From positions 50,904,001 to 50,968,000 of the forward strand of contig NC_070614.1 in assembly GCF_027172205.1 (NCBI RefSeq): a stretch of DNA of 64,000 nucleotides, written 5' to 3'. The number at the start of each line of letters is the position of its first letter. The stretch's first letter is position 1. Below, one piece after another: positions 53,201-61,900 of the stretch. The notes beneath the pieces are model-generated. The model saw only the letters and a program-made list of their open reading frames with translations. It made no database searches and was not told the origin of the DNA. The position numbers and the translations under genes are program-made. Source of the DNA: Podarcis raffonei (lineage: Eukaryota > Chordata > Lepidosauria > Squamata > Lacertidae).

Positions 53201-55709
53201 GATCATCATCATCATGGAATCTTGGAATTGTCGAGTTGGAAGGGACCCCAGGGTCATCTAGTCCAACCCCCCCCCCCCGCAATGTGGGAATCTCAACTAA
53301 AGCATCCATGACAGATGGCCACCTCCTTTTTATCACAGCACAGCCAGAGCAAGAAAAGGTGTATGCTGTATTCTGCTACAAAGCAACCAAAGGGCCAACC
53401 TGAACGAGACAGTGTCGAGTAGTGGTTAGCGCTGGACTAACTCAGCGATGAGGCTCCCTTGGTGAAGTTGGGCTAGTCATTCGGCCTGGCCTAACTTGCA
53501 AAGTTGTTGTTAGGGTAAAAGTGTGTTGAGGAGAAACCATGTATGCAGCTGCCATGAGCCCCTTGGAGGAAAAAGGGGGGGTGAAGGATGGGATTCAATT
53601 AAGTTTTACTCATTGAAATAACTGCACACAGTTATTCGGTTCAGCGAATCTGCTCTGAGGAAAACTTAGTTCAATACCACCCTAAATGTAATAATATTAG
53701 GAATGTTGGGAGTATTAGATTCAGTTCACATGTATCGGCAAAACTACCTAATTCACACTTTTTTGGGGGGTGGGGAACACAAGTCGAAATGCAGCCATCC
53801 ATTGGAAGTTGTATTTCCCTGAATTTTGCAATGTGATCCTCTAGCCAAGCAAGCTGTTACAAAAATACAACACAATCATGTGAAAAATTGTATATGAGGC
53901 AAAATTTCACACAAAGAGTTTACATCAGGAGAAATCCGCCCCGAAATGCTGATTAATTTTCACGAGGAATTGCTTTTTATTTTTTTATTTTGATACTTTT
54001 GCAAATTCATGGAAATGTGAATAACTGAATTTTAGAATGGCAAAATGAGAAACTGAGAAAAACCAAAGCCGACAGATTCGCCCATCACTAAGTAATATAA
54101 TCTGAAATTCATTTTATTTATTTAACAAATCTTACACGCGGCTTAGTAGAACAAAACACCTCTAAGCAATTTATTGTTTTCCTATAAAGTGGTTCAATTA
54201 CTGCTCTGAATTTTATTGTGTTATTATCTTCCTTAGCCTTTGTTGCTGCTGCATGACGCTGCTGACTCATGTTAAGCTTGCGGTCTATTAAGACGCCTAG
54301 TTCCTTTTCACATGGTCTATACTTTTGTATAGGGTGGGGGTAGAGGGCACTGGGGACGAGTTTATGTGGGATGTAATCCACTGGGAGCAGTCAAGTACAA
54401 CATTCCTTGTTTTCCTAGAGCGGACATGCAAGGGAATGTTTGGTCCAGTCAGTCGAAACTTCCTGTTCCTCCTGGCCTGGAGCATCCTTGCTTGCACATA
54501 GGACTAGTGGGTGGACATGGCCTTTCCTGACCTGGTAAAAGGACAAGGCATGCTGCCATTCCCCCTCTTTTCCATCTTCTTTTCATCCTGAGAAAGTTTG
54601 TAACTTTAAGCCTTAAGCCTGCCTTCAGGGATCACAATGTGCTCTGTCTGATCATGAGTAAACTTTCTTCTTATTGCTTATGAATATGACTGTGGTGTCT
54701 TTATTCTTTTATGAGGGATTCAAGGGGTTGTTGTTGTTGTTGAGTCGTTTAGTCGTGTCTGACTCTTCGTGACCCCCTGGACCAGAGCACGCCAGGCCCT
54801 CCTGTCTTCCACTGCCTCCCGCAGTTTGGTCAAACTCATGCTGGTAGCTTCGAGAACACTGTCCCACCATCTCATCCTCCGTCGTCCCCTTCTCCTTGTG
54901 CCCTCCATCTTTCCCAACATCAGGGTCTTTTCCAGGGAGTCTTCTCTTCTCATGAGGTGGCCAAAATATTGGAGCCTCAGCTTCAGGATCTGTCCTTCCA
55001 GTGAGCACTCAGGGCTGATTTCCTTCAGAATGGATCGGTTTGATCTTCTTGCAGTCCATGGGACTCTCAAGAGTCTCCTCCAGCACCAGAATTCAAAAGC
55101 ATCAATTCTTCGACCATCAGCCTTCTTTATGGTCCAGCTTTCACTTCCACACATCACTACTGGGAAAACCATAGCTTTAACTATACAGACCTTTGTCAGC
55201 AAGGTGATATCTCTGCTTTTTAAGATACTGTCTTGTCTTACCAAGCAAATATTAGAACACATTTCAATCTGGACAAGCCAGATTGAATTGTGTATTGTCT
55301 TAAGAAACTCACAATAGTTTGCAACTAGCTTTCTGCTGTGTAAAGGGGACTGCACTCTGCTGTGTAAAGGAACTTGCTAATGCAAATTAGGAAGGATGTT
55401 AATAAACAATATATCCTCTCCTGCCACCCTGAACATTCCCACAGTTTATAGCACCAAGGGGGCAGTGGCCCCCAAAGGTTGGGAAACACCTTTTCTAGAA
55501 CCTCACCCTCGTCTCTCGTCTCCCTCCAGAGACCGCTGGGGTGCTATCCTGATGAACATTTCACAGAAGAGGGGCCGAAGGAGGTAATCGCAGCTTTCCA
55601 GAACCGCCTGGCCCAGATCTCCATGGAAATTGAGGAGCGGAACCGGAGACTGCCTCTACCTTACCACTATCTCAACCCCCCGGAAGTAGAAAACAGCACG
55701 TCCATCTGA
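35546..55709 (+). CDS. ALOX12B: Gene B: ALOX12B-like (12R-type) lipoxygenase, complete
   Basis: Fourteen exons: 35546-35695, 37146-37350, 38565-38649, 39733-39855, 41360-41463, 42140-42312, 45016-45159, 46256-46459, 47489-47575, 49267-49436, 50874-50995, 51626-51726, 52626-52796, 55530-55709. Sum 2019 nt, 672 residues. PLAT domain about residues 2-115, catalytic domain after about 140. Iron ligands His369, His374, His549, Asn553, Ile672, each 29 lower than in human ALOX12B. Gly412 aligns with human Gly441, the mark of R-lipoxygenases. Exon 5 (GLLDCKNSW) and exon 6 ([27 protein letters not shown]) also favour ALOX12B. In mammals the enzyme oxygenates linoleate of esterified ceramides in epidermis. 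The 31-residue exon 4 insertion of mammalian ALOX12B is absent. The start at 35546 fits the family N-terminus ([12 protein letters not shown]). Sits tail-to-tail with gene C. Confidence 0.92.
35961..36314 (+). mobile_element. Sauria-type SINE
   Basis: Duplications AATAACCTATTAG (35948-35960, 36315-36327). In gene B intron 1. Confidence 0.88.
36328..36794. other. Gene B intron 1, unassigned
   Basis: No recognisable feature. Confidence 0.4.
36795..37117. mobile_element. hAT-type non-autonomous element, family E
   Basis: 8-bp duplication CCTTAAAC (36787-36794, 37118-37125). Ends GGCTAGGCAAACTAAGG and GTTTGCTGACCCC, and a central duplicated TTTATTTAAAATGCATCTC. Confidence 0.75.
37146..37350 (+). 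CDS. ALOX12B: Gene B exon 2
   Basis: 205 nt, rest of [59 protein letters not shown]. Its acceptor lies 28 bp after a hAT-type element. Confidence 0.95.
37514..38201. mobile_element. Family B MITE with nested family C MITE
   Basis: TA-flanked family B ends; family C insert 37716-38175 (CCGTATTTTTCACTCCATAA...). Confidence 0.75.
38565..38649 (+). CDS. ALOX12B: Gene B exon 3
   Basis: 85 nt, [20 protein letters not shown] then LRVKRQAY. Donor gtaagc. Confidence 0.93.
38819..39204. mobile_element. MITE, family C
   Basis: TA-flanked; ends CCGTATTTTTCGCTCTATAG and complement; interior G/C-rich. Confidence 0.75.
39250..39700. other. Gene B intron 3, old repeat traces
   Basis: GGGAATTGTAGCTCAGTGAG / AACTATAGTTCCCAGGGTTC at 39370-39412 form a loose palindrome like an old MITE; the rest is A/T-rich without an assignment. 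Confidence 0.35.
39733..39855 (+). CDS. ALOX12B: Gene B exon 4
   Basis: 123 nt. [20 protein letters not shown] then [16 protein letters not shown]. No room for the 31-residue mammalian insertion. Donor gtaagt. Confidence 0.93.
39985..41065 (+). mobile_element. L2-like LINE split by a SINE
   Basis: L2 parts 39985-40215 ([40 protein letters not shown]) and 40566-41065 ([20 protein letters not shown], 3' UTR, (ATT)n). Confidence 0.85.
40216..40565 (+). mobile_element. Sauria-type SINE nested in L2
   Basis: Duplication TTAACCTTCAAA (40204-40215, 40566-40577). Confidence 0.9.
41360..41463 (+). CDS. ALOX12B: Gene B exon 5
   Basis: 104 nt. [20 protein letters not shown] then [21 protein letters not shown] matches human ALOX12B. 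Donor gtcagt. Confidence 0.94.
41598..41992 (+). mobile_element. L2-like LINE 3' fragment
   Basis: [20 protein letters not shown]-type C-terminus, 3' UTR and about 17 ATT repeats. Confidence 0.8.
42140..42312 (+). CDS. ALOX12B: Gene B exon 6
   Basis: 173 nt. [39 protein letters not shown]. Acceptor cccag, donor gtaaga. Confidence 0.95.
42635..43005 (+). mobile_element. L2-like LINE 3' fragment
   Basis: [20 protein letters not shown] and following; ends in a short ATT run. Confidence 0.75.
43290..43428. mobile_element. Palindromic hAT-type MITE, 139 bp
   Basis: 8-bp duplication CTTTAACG (43282-43289, 43429-43436); ends CAGCCTTTCTCAACCTGTGG and GGTTGAGAACCGCTG. Confidence 0.9.
43437..43760. 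other. Gene B intron 6, unassigned
   Basis: G/C-rich around 43520-43680; no recognisable feature. Confidence 0.35.
43770..44170 (+). mobile_element. LINE 3' end, unrecognised clade
   Basis: Forward sequence reads [20 protein letters not shown] and [14 protein letters not shown], then a 3' UTR ending in TATC repeats. Related to 29900-30350 in the other direction. Confidence 0.45.
44190..44600 (-). mobile_element. L1 LINE 3' fragment
   Basis: Minus strand reads [40 protein letters not shown] of L1 ORF2. Confidence 0.75.
44653..45004 (+). mobile_element. Sauria-type SINE inserted at the exon 7 splice acceptor
   Basis: Full-length SINE with 12-bp duplications TTGACTTACAGA (44641-44652, 45005-45016). 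The duplicated word contains the 3' splice site of gene B exon 7. Confidence 0.93.
45016..45159 (+). CDS. ALOX12B: Gene B exon 7
   Basis: 144 nt. [20 protein letters not shown] then [21 protein letters not shown]. The acceptor lies inside the target-site duplication of a SINE (see findings); a second copy of the acceptor remains 364 bp upstream. Confidence 0.94.
45497..45744. mobile_element. hAT-type non-autonomous element, family E
   Basis: CAGGGGTCAGCAAACTTTTT start, GCCTTAGTTTGCCTACCCATG end; flanks GTTTACTA and GTTTAGAG are a partial match. Confidence 0.7.
46100..46190. mobile_element. Short palindromic hAT-type MITE, family D
   Basis: Ends CATAGCTGTCAACTTTTC and complement; 8-bp flanks CTCTCAAG and CTCCCAAG. 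Confidence 0.75.
46256..46459 (+). CDS. ALOX12B: Gene B exon 8 (iron site)
   Basis: 204 nt. [38 protein letters not shown] and LQTH; His369 and His374 are iron ligands. Donor gtgggt. Confidence 0.96.
46616..47315 (-). mobile_element. Sauria-type SINE split by a solo LTR
   Basis: SINE parts 46616-46628 and 46964-47315; the break sits in the GGGACCCC of the SINE tail. Confidence 0.85.
46629..46963 (-). mobile_element. Solo LTR, 335 bp
   Basis: Reversed; 5-bp duplication GGACC (46624-46628, 46964-46968). Same family as 12920 and 24413. Younger than the SINE it interrupts. Confidence 0.9.
47489..47575 (+). CDS. ALOX12B: Gene B exon 9 (Gly at stereocontrol site)
   Basis: 87 nt. [20 protein letters not shown] then FAPGGLIDL. 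Gly412 replaces the Ala of genes A and C, as in R-lipoxygenases. Confidence 0.95.
47669..48560 (-). mobile_element. L2-like LINE 3' fragment split by CR1
   Basis: L2 parts 47669-47804 ((AAT)n, CCCAGCCACTCTGGGCGGC) and 48342-48560 (RT C-terminus on the minus strand). Confidence 0.8.
47805..48341 (+). mobile_element. CR1 LINE 3' end
   Basis: Reads [40 protein letters not shown], then the ATTCTATG repeat tail that defines CR1. Confidence 0.92.
48563..48900 (+). mobile_element. L1 LINE 3' fragment
   Basis: Same sequence class as 12280-12600 (GCTTGCAGACTTAACATA, GAAAACGCTGGCAGCATTGA). Confidence 0.7.
49267..49436 (+). CDS. ALOX12B: Gene B exon 10
   Basis: 170 nt. [52 protein letters not shown]. 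Donor gtgcga is a poor match to consensus, but length and phase fix it. Confidence 0.93.
49497..49890 (+). mobile_element. L2-like LINE 3' fragment just after exon 10
   Basis: Begins about 60 bp after the gene B exon 10 donor: [40 protein letters not shown], (ATT)n tail. Confidence 0.85.
50190..50710 (-). mobile_element. L2-like LINE 3' fragment
   Basis: (AAT)n tail at the left; minus strand reads [34 protein letters not shown]. Confidence 0.85.
50874..50995 (+). CDS. ALOX12B: Gene B exon 11
   Basis: 122 nt. [40 protein letters not shown]. Donor gtaaga. Confidence 0.94.
51087..51557 (-). mobile_element. Long hAT-type MITE, family D (inverted partner of 57053)
   Basis: Ends CATAGCTGTCAACTGTCCCT and its complement; flanks CTTCTGGG and CCTCTGGG. 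In gene B intron 11. About 470 bp shared with 57053-57573 in opposite direction. Confidence 0.75.
51626..51726 (+). CDS. ALOX12B: Gene B exon 12 (iron site)
   Basis: 101 nt. [20 protein letters not shown] then RHASVNNGQ; His549 and Asn553 are iron ligands. Donor gtgggg. Confidence 0.95.
51864..52259 (+). mobile_element. Sauria-type SINE
   Basis: Forward, with an internal short duplication near its head (CCACTGAGCCTCT twice). TATCCTCA flanks both sides loosely. Confidence 0.85.
52626..52796 (+). CDS. ALOX12B: Gene B exon 13
   Basis: 171 nt. [47 protein letters not shown]. Donor gtaaga. Confidence 0.95.
52952..53202. mobile_element. hAT-type non-autonomous element, family E
   Basis: CAGGGGTCAGCAAACTTTTT to TTTGCCTACCCATG, flanked by TCATCAT-type sequence. 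Confidence 0.7.
53213..53330 (-). mobile_element. CR1 LINE 3' fragment
   Basis: GAGTTGGAAGGGACCCCAGG and GGGTCATCTAGTCCAACCCC, the reverse of the CR1 tail. Confidence 0.75.
53408..53585 (+). mobile_element. tRNA-type SINE, old
   Basis: GTCGAGTAGTGGTTAGCGCT head and GGCCTAACTTGCAAAGTTGT body; same family as 4877-7880. Confidence 0.6.
53590..54720. other. Gene B intron 13, mostly unassigned
   Basis: A/T-rich to about 54110, with wording shared with 30760-30860 (GATTAATTTTCACGAG-like), so probably an old repeat. 54400-54720 resembles LTR sequence (ends TGTGGTGTCTTTATTC) but has no clear borders. Confidence 0.3.
54725..55240 (-). mobile_element. Bov-B LINE 3' fragment
   Basis: (GTT)n tail; minus strand reads [48 protein letters not shown]. 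Confidence 0.9.
55530..55709 (+). CDS. ALOX12B: Gene B exon 14 with stop
   Basis: 180 nt. [34 protein letters not shown], ending NSTSI and TGA. Terminal Ile672 is the last iron ligand. Confidence 0.95.
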   Translation, partial: RPLGCYPDEHFTEEGPKEVIAAFQNRLAQISMEIEERNRRLPLPYHYLNPPEVENSTSI

Positions 55710-56383
55710 GCACAGCTGTCTCCCAGCCTGCTCTGCAAAGAGGCGCCTTGAAGACTAAGGTTCACAAAAGCCAGGGATGCCCTATGGACCTGCCACACCC
55801 CATAGCATTGAAACGTTGAACCTCCAAGTTGGGCTTTCAGGTCTGATGCTTTCAAGAGTGACCAGATCAGGCAGGAGAGTGGAGTTGTCCATCTTTTCCA
55901 GCTCTATTTTGTACGGCATTCACACCAAACACCGGTTGGTGCTACTGGTTGCTCCTGAAACTGCTCGCCTGCTCTTCCAAACACCCCCCCCCTCAAAATA
56001 TTGGAGAAACTGCAGAACATCGCATGCTGATGGTCCATTCGAAATGCACCTTGGCCTCCTTTCTCCTGAACCCCTAGGAAATCTCAGGCCTCCAAGGCTA
56101 GATTTGGGACAGGTAGACGAAGTTGCATCTTAACCTAGTGGAACTGTGGGAAAGCCATTCCCATGGGAGGCAGTGATGGCTGTCAACTTGGGCAGCTTTG
56201 AAAAAGGAGCACACAGGTAGGTGGAGGATCAGGCTGTAAATGTCTGCGAAGCCTCGGTGGCTAGATTCTCCCTCCACTGTCAGAGGCGACGTGTCTCTGA
56301 AAACCAGTCGCTGGGGCTCATCTGTGGGGAGACCGCTGCTGCTGATCTCAGGTGCTGCTTGTGGACTTGCCCCCGGGATATCT
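55710..56383. other. Gene B 3' UTR/flank
   Basis: No recognised repeat; probably 3' UTR. No AATAAA seen before 56563. Confidence 0.4.
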
Positions 56384-56700
56384 ATGTTAGGATATAGTTC
56401 CGTTCCACCTTAAAAGGAACAGGCATGACTGTTGTGTGTCACATGCCTGTTTACATTCCAGCACAGCTTGCTGGGAACTTCCATTGTATATTGCTTTTGC
56501 TATGCTGCTGTTTGCTTGGACACGAAGGGAAGGAGACATGTTTTTCCTTTGTTCCTGATGCTCAATAAACGCTTGTAAATAACGCTTACACATGTCTCTG
56601 TCTGCCACTTCCGTTGTGAGAAGTTGTTCACTCTGCTGATAAGAGCGTGCTCAGCTTCTGAAAGCTTCTGAGGCTCGAGTCACTGATTGATGCTGTTCTG
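56384..56700 (+). mobile_element. LTR-like sequence with AATAAA
   Basis: TGTTAGGATATAG start, TGTATATTGC, and CTCAATAAACGC at about 56561 look like an LTR, but I found no matching end or target duplication. It also offers the first AATAAA after gene B. Confidence 0.3.
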
Positions 56701-57003
56701 AGAACCGGAGTTCACCCAGCCGCTGGCCGGTGGCTGGAGCCAGCTGGGGGCCTGCCAAATGCCCCCGTCTCCCCTGACTCTTCTCAACAATCTGCTTGGC
56801 TGCTTTGAGAACACGATGGTGGGCCTAGATGAGTTTCATCTGACCGAACATGTGCTCTTCCTTCCTTCCTAAGTTTCGCTAGCTTCAAAAACAACCGGTT
56901 TTCCAACTTGTGCACCAGTTGCTCTTATCTTTGGCCACTTTCCCCCTGTGTTTCTAGGGAGCGACTAATAAACATTTCCCTTTCAAGCTTGCCTAACCAT
57001 TAC

Positions 57004-57630
57004 AGAATCATAGAACTGTAGAATTGGAAGGGACCTGAGGGTCATCCAGTCCATAGCTGTCAACTTACAGATTTGAAAATAAGGGACCAGCAGCCTCGAA
57101 AATAAGGAATCAGCAGCCAAAATAAGGGATTTTCAGGGCACAGGTACGTTCAGCTTCTGAGCCCCTCCGAGCCAAAGGCAGAAAGCCCAGCCAGCAGCCA
57201 AACGAAGCCTCAAGCGGTGGTTCCCACAGCGCAGCAACCCGGCAAAGGGGATGCAGCAAGGAAAACCACCATCACCTCTCCGCTGGGAAGCGCTGAGCAA
57301 AGGCGAGTCCCCAGGCAACGCGGCCGATTTGATTGGCACAAGGCATGCAAGCTCCACCCCCCAGTCGTTCTTAGACTCCTTATTGGGTGAGCAACGCAGC
57401 CAAGCAACCCAGTTGGAGCCTCCCTCCTCCCTGGCCGGCAGGGAGGGAGGGAGAGGAGCTGCTTCCTTTGAAACCCAGGAAATTTAAGGGACATCATCAA
57501 TAAGGGACAGCAGCGGGACACGGCACTAGGTTAAGGGACTTTTCCGCCAAATAAGGGACAGTTGCCAGCTATGGTCCAGTCCAACCCTCTGCAATGCAGG
57601 ATTCTCAGCGAAAGCACCCATGACAGATGA
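57004..57630 (-). mobile_element. CR1 fragment split by family D MITE
   Basis: CR1 tail pieces 57004-57052 (AGAATTGGAAGGGACCTGAG) and 57574-57630 (CCAACCCTCTGCAATGCAGG). Confidence 0.7.
57053..57573 (+). mobile_element. Long hAT-type MITE, family D
   Basis: Ends CATAGCTGTCAACTTACAG and CAGTTGCCAGCTATG; flanked by TCCAGTC on both sides. Confidence 0.75.
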
Positions 57631-57894
57631 CCATCCATTAATATATCTTGTGCCCCAAATATTTGGTTTTGGTGAGTTGTGGAAGTAGTGTGACTATTTG
57701 GGATACAATTTGAATTACTTTTTTGAGGGAGATGTATACAAACGCCCCCATTTTCCTAGCAATCGGGGTGTCTTGAGTTACCCATGTTTCAAATGTTGTG
57801 GCTTTAGCTCAGGCTTTGCTCAATGGGGTGGTGCCCCCCAAATGTTTCAGACCACAATTCCCATCAGCCCTGGCAACATATGATCATGTCACGG

Positions 57895-57990
57895 ATGCTT
57901 AAGTTGAGATTCCTGCATAGCAGGGGGTTAGACTAGATGACCGTTGGGGGTCTCTTCCAACTCTACAATTCTGTGACTCTATGGCTCTCT
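57895..57990 (+). mobile_element. CR1 tail fragment
   Basis: GGATGCTTAAGTTGAGATTC, GGGTTAGACTAGATGACC, AACTCTACAATTCTGTGACT. Confidence 0.7.
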
Positions 57991-58029
57991 GTTGGCCAAT
58001 GGGAGTTATGTTCCAAAACATCTGGACGC

Positions 58030-58300
58030 CACCCTGTGCTTGCAGTAGGGTGTAGGATTATTGTGACCAAGGAACAAAGCCGCAAGCAGGAGAGTCAGAG
58101 CAATGTTGGGCATCTGCTTGAATCCAAGGCTGTGGCTATGGAACAAACTAGAGTCTCTTGGGATCAGCTCAGGTTGTATATATAGTATGTGTAAATAAAC
58201 CATATATCATAAAGACACCACAGTCTTTGCTGTGCCTCATTCCCAAAAGGGAACACAAACTCTGGGGAGTGTCTGGAACCCCTAAAACCTCACACGACTC
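58030..58300 (+). mobile_element. Possible LTR fragment
   Basis: TTGTATATATAGTATGTG (TATA-like) then GTAAATAAACC; borders not found. Confidence 0.25.
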
Positions 58301-58732
58301 TGTGTTTCCTTGAAGAGGGCCTGTGAGCAAGACGTGTCTGAGCTGAAACGGGGGGGGGGGAGGAATAGCAATAATCCCTGAGCGGCTTGAGCAAATGGAG
58401 CAGCAGAAGAACAAGCAGTTCAGTGAAATGAAGCAGAGTGCGTGAGGAACCTCATTAGAGAAAAAAGCGTGACGCTGTGCAAGTTGAGGGCCCTGCTAGA
58501 AGACGGTGCTAACTGTATGTCATAGGATACTGGGGCTGATGGGAGTTGTAGTCCAAAACATCTGAAGTGTAACCTGCAACACCCACTGCAAAGTGACTCA
58601 CTGCGCTGAGGCTGATATTCACTGCATCTATGCAAATCATACTTATCAGAATGTGCGCCCAAATATAGGCAAATGTAATACGGTAACAAATATCGGAAGA
58701 GCGGCATGAGACGGATTCACCACCCGCAGAGC

Positions 58733-58924
58733 TTAAATAGCGACGCTGTTCTCGATCTCAGGCGGGTACAGGTACTCATAGCCAGAAGGGATCAGTTTGG
58801 AGACGGACTCGTTCCTTTCCTCGATTTCCTGGGAGATCCTGAGCAGGTCCTGCTGAAAGGCCTCAATGAGACCTTTTGGGGCATCCTCCGTGAAATGCTC
58901 CTCAGGATATTTCCCCAAGCGTAT
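58733..58924 (-). CDS. ALOX15B: Gene C exon 14 with stop
   Basis: 192 nt. [40 protein letters not shown], ending IENSVAI and TAA. Four codons longer than in A and B. Confidence 0.95.
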   Translation of the reverse strand: MRLGKYPEEHFTEDAPKGLIEAFQQDLLRISQEIEERNESVSKLIPSGYEYLYPPEIENSVAI

Positions 58925-61900
58925 CTGTCAAAAAGAGGGAAGCAAGAATAGCAGGCTGAGCAACAATAGCAGGCCCCAAGAGGCAGATACGATGGCGTTC
59001 CAGGGTGGGGTTGCCAGGTCAGGATCATCCCAGACCCTGAAGATTTGAAGGCCCCTGTTGATGTCACAGGGCAGGCCCTGGAGATGGAGGTTAATTGGGA
59101 GAGGGGAGGAGAAAAGAGCAGAAACCACCCACACCCTTGCAACCGGTTCCTGCCAGGCTGTAGCTTGCAAACCGCATGCACAGTCTTCATAATATTTTCA
59201 CTGTTATTATTAAAGGCACTCTTCATCTTTTAACCACAGAACTGTAGGGTTGGAAGACATCTTGTTGAATGGTCTCTTTAAATGTGAAGGTTCATTATTG
59301 CTCTGCAAGATGTGTATTTCTTTAAGGGCCAGAGCAAATAACATGACCTAGTTTTACAGCTATGAATCAGTATAGCAGGTGCTGTTAAGTTGTGTTAATT
59401 AAGCTGGGTCAGCAATTGGGTATAGTATATAAAGAGCAGGACCTAGCTCTCCCAGTGCCCTGGGGGTTGGGTTGGTGAATGGGTCATGCTTATTGATATA
59501 TTATAATTAATGTAAAAGGAGTTTTTGTTTTTGTTATTAAAACCTAGCTAAAGTTCGTGTTCCTTGTAATGTGTGGTCTCCCCAGCAATATTTCTGCAGC
59601 ACAACTAATCTGCAAATAGCCAACACATCTATCCCAACCCCTGGCAATGCAGGAATCTCAGCTCAAGCATCCATGGCAGACGGCCACCCACTCACCATAT
59701 CTGGAGATTTGGAACTAAGCAACCACAGGGTGCTCAGGATGGTGCAGGTGGTGTTGATGGCCGGGATGGTGTCTAGGTAGCCCTCCAAGTTTGCCGCCCC
59801 CTTGGTCTGAGGCGGCGGCTTCCTCATGGACGGGGGGAAGTTGGGCATCCACGCTCCCAAATCAAACTGCGAATAAAAGCAACCGCCCCCCCCCCAAGGA
59901 TTAAGAACGCAAAGAGGTGGGCTACGCAATCAAGAGGCATACAAATTTGTGAAATAAAGATAAATACAGGTGGAACTTCGAAAATTAGCGGACCAACACC
60001 AGCTGATGACATCGCTCCCCAAATCAACACAGACTGTGGAAACTTCACATTGGGCTTCAAGCATCTGGCATTGTGTGCCTCCCCGTTCTTCCTCCAGACT
60101 CTGGGTCCTTGGTTTGCAAATGAGATGCAAAAGCTGCTCTCGTCAGAAAAGAGATTTGGGGAGCCATGTCATCAGCTGGTGTTGGTCCGCTGTGCTTCAT
60201 TAAGTCCAGGGTCAACGCAGCCGTCTACCAGGAGATTTTGGAGCACTTCATGCTTCCTTCTGCAGACGAGCTTTATGGGGATGCTGATTTCATTTTCCAG
60301 CAGGACTTTGTCACCTGCCAACACTGCCAAAAGTACAAAAACCTAGTTCAGTGCCCATGGGATTACTGTGTTTGATTGGCCAGCAAACTCGCCTGACCTG
60401 AACCCCATAGAGAATCTATGGGGCATTGCCAAGAGAAAGATGAGAGACAAGAGACCGAGCAATGCAGAAGAGCTGAAGGCTGCTATTGAAGCAGCCTGGT
60501 CTTCCATAACACCTCAGCAGTGCCACAGGCTGAGAGCATCCATGCCACGCTGCACTGAGGCAGTAATTGATGCAAAAGGGGCCCAAACCAAGTACTGAGT
60601 ACATATGCATGCTTCTACTTCTCAGAGGTCCAATATTGCTCTATTTGCAGCCCTTGTTTTGCTGATTTCATGTAATATTCTAATTTTCTGAGATTGTTAA
60701 TTTGGGGTTTTCATTAGCTGTACGCCATGATCATCACAATTATACCAAATAAAGGCTTGACATATCTCGCTTTGCATGTCATGAGTCTATCTCATATATT
60801 AGTTTCACCTTTTAAGTTGAATTACTGAAGTAAATGAACTTTTCCACGATATTCTAATTTTCCGAGTTTCACCTGTATGAAAGCTCTGCTCCATCGGAAA
60901 TCTTGTTGGAAGTTTCAGGAGAAAGAAAAGACCTCGCCACACATCACATCGTTAAACTGTGGAACTCGCTCCTGCAGGAGGCAACGAAGGCTGCCAATCT
61001 GGACGGCTTTGAACGAGGATCAGACAAATTTATGGGCTATGGATGGCTACCGGCCGAAACAGCTACGCTTTTCTCGTTTGGCCCATTGACACCATAAAAG
61101 TAAACTGGTTCAACAGTCATTTTAGCTCCCCAGAGAACCATTAGAGCTTTCTTCAGGGTGGGGCATCTTGGAATCTTTTCCCAGGATTCATTGGGGCAAG
61201 CCATGACAGTTAAAACTATTATATAAAACCCAATATAGGTTTGTAGCCAGGCCTGCTTAGTCTGCCTCGCGATGTCTACCTGCCTGGAGGTGAATATGAG
61301 GGAGCACTCCTGTCCTACCTGCCCACTGTTGACGGCAGAGTGCTGGGCCGAGCTGGTATAAATCGCCATCGTGAAGAACTTCTTGACCTCTTTCACAGTT
61401 TTGAATGCGGAAGGGATGCCTGCGAAGAGGAAGAGGAAAGCTAAATCCACAACAGTTATTAATCAGGAGCGAGTCCTTTCAATAAGGAGGGGTGCAATAT
61501 ATGGGCAGGCACACGCATTGTGTTGCCATATGCAAATCTCGTTAGATTTCTTTCGAAAACTATGTAGTCCTCATGATGATGAAGATCAGCTTTAAAATAG
61601 TGAGCATCTACTAATGGTTCCATACCGTCCGACATTTCAAGGATAAATTCCAGGACACAGTTTTCCAGGACACCATCTACCCATTTTTTCTCACAAGGGA
61701 ATGGCGGCCATTTTGAACTTTGTAATCTTGCACGATTTCATGCCACAACCCCCCCCAAAAAAACCAGTGCTTTTTCCAGGCATGGCACCCAAAAATGCAC
61801 GTTTTGGGGTGCTGCACAAGATTGCGGCCCTCAAAAATGCTTTTTTGGGGGGGTCGCAGTACAGAAACATGCGAAATCATGGTATGCAAAATGGCCACCA

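Noticed and set aside
58792-59226. 144-codon minus-strand ORF overlapping gene C exon 14
   Set aside because: Out of frame with the lipoxygenase exon and running into the intron; no family resemblance.
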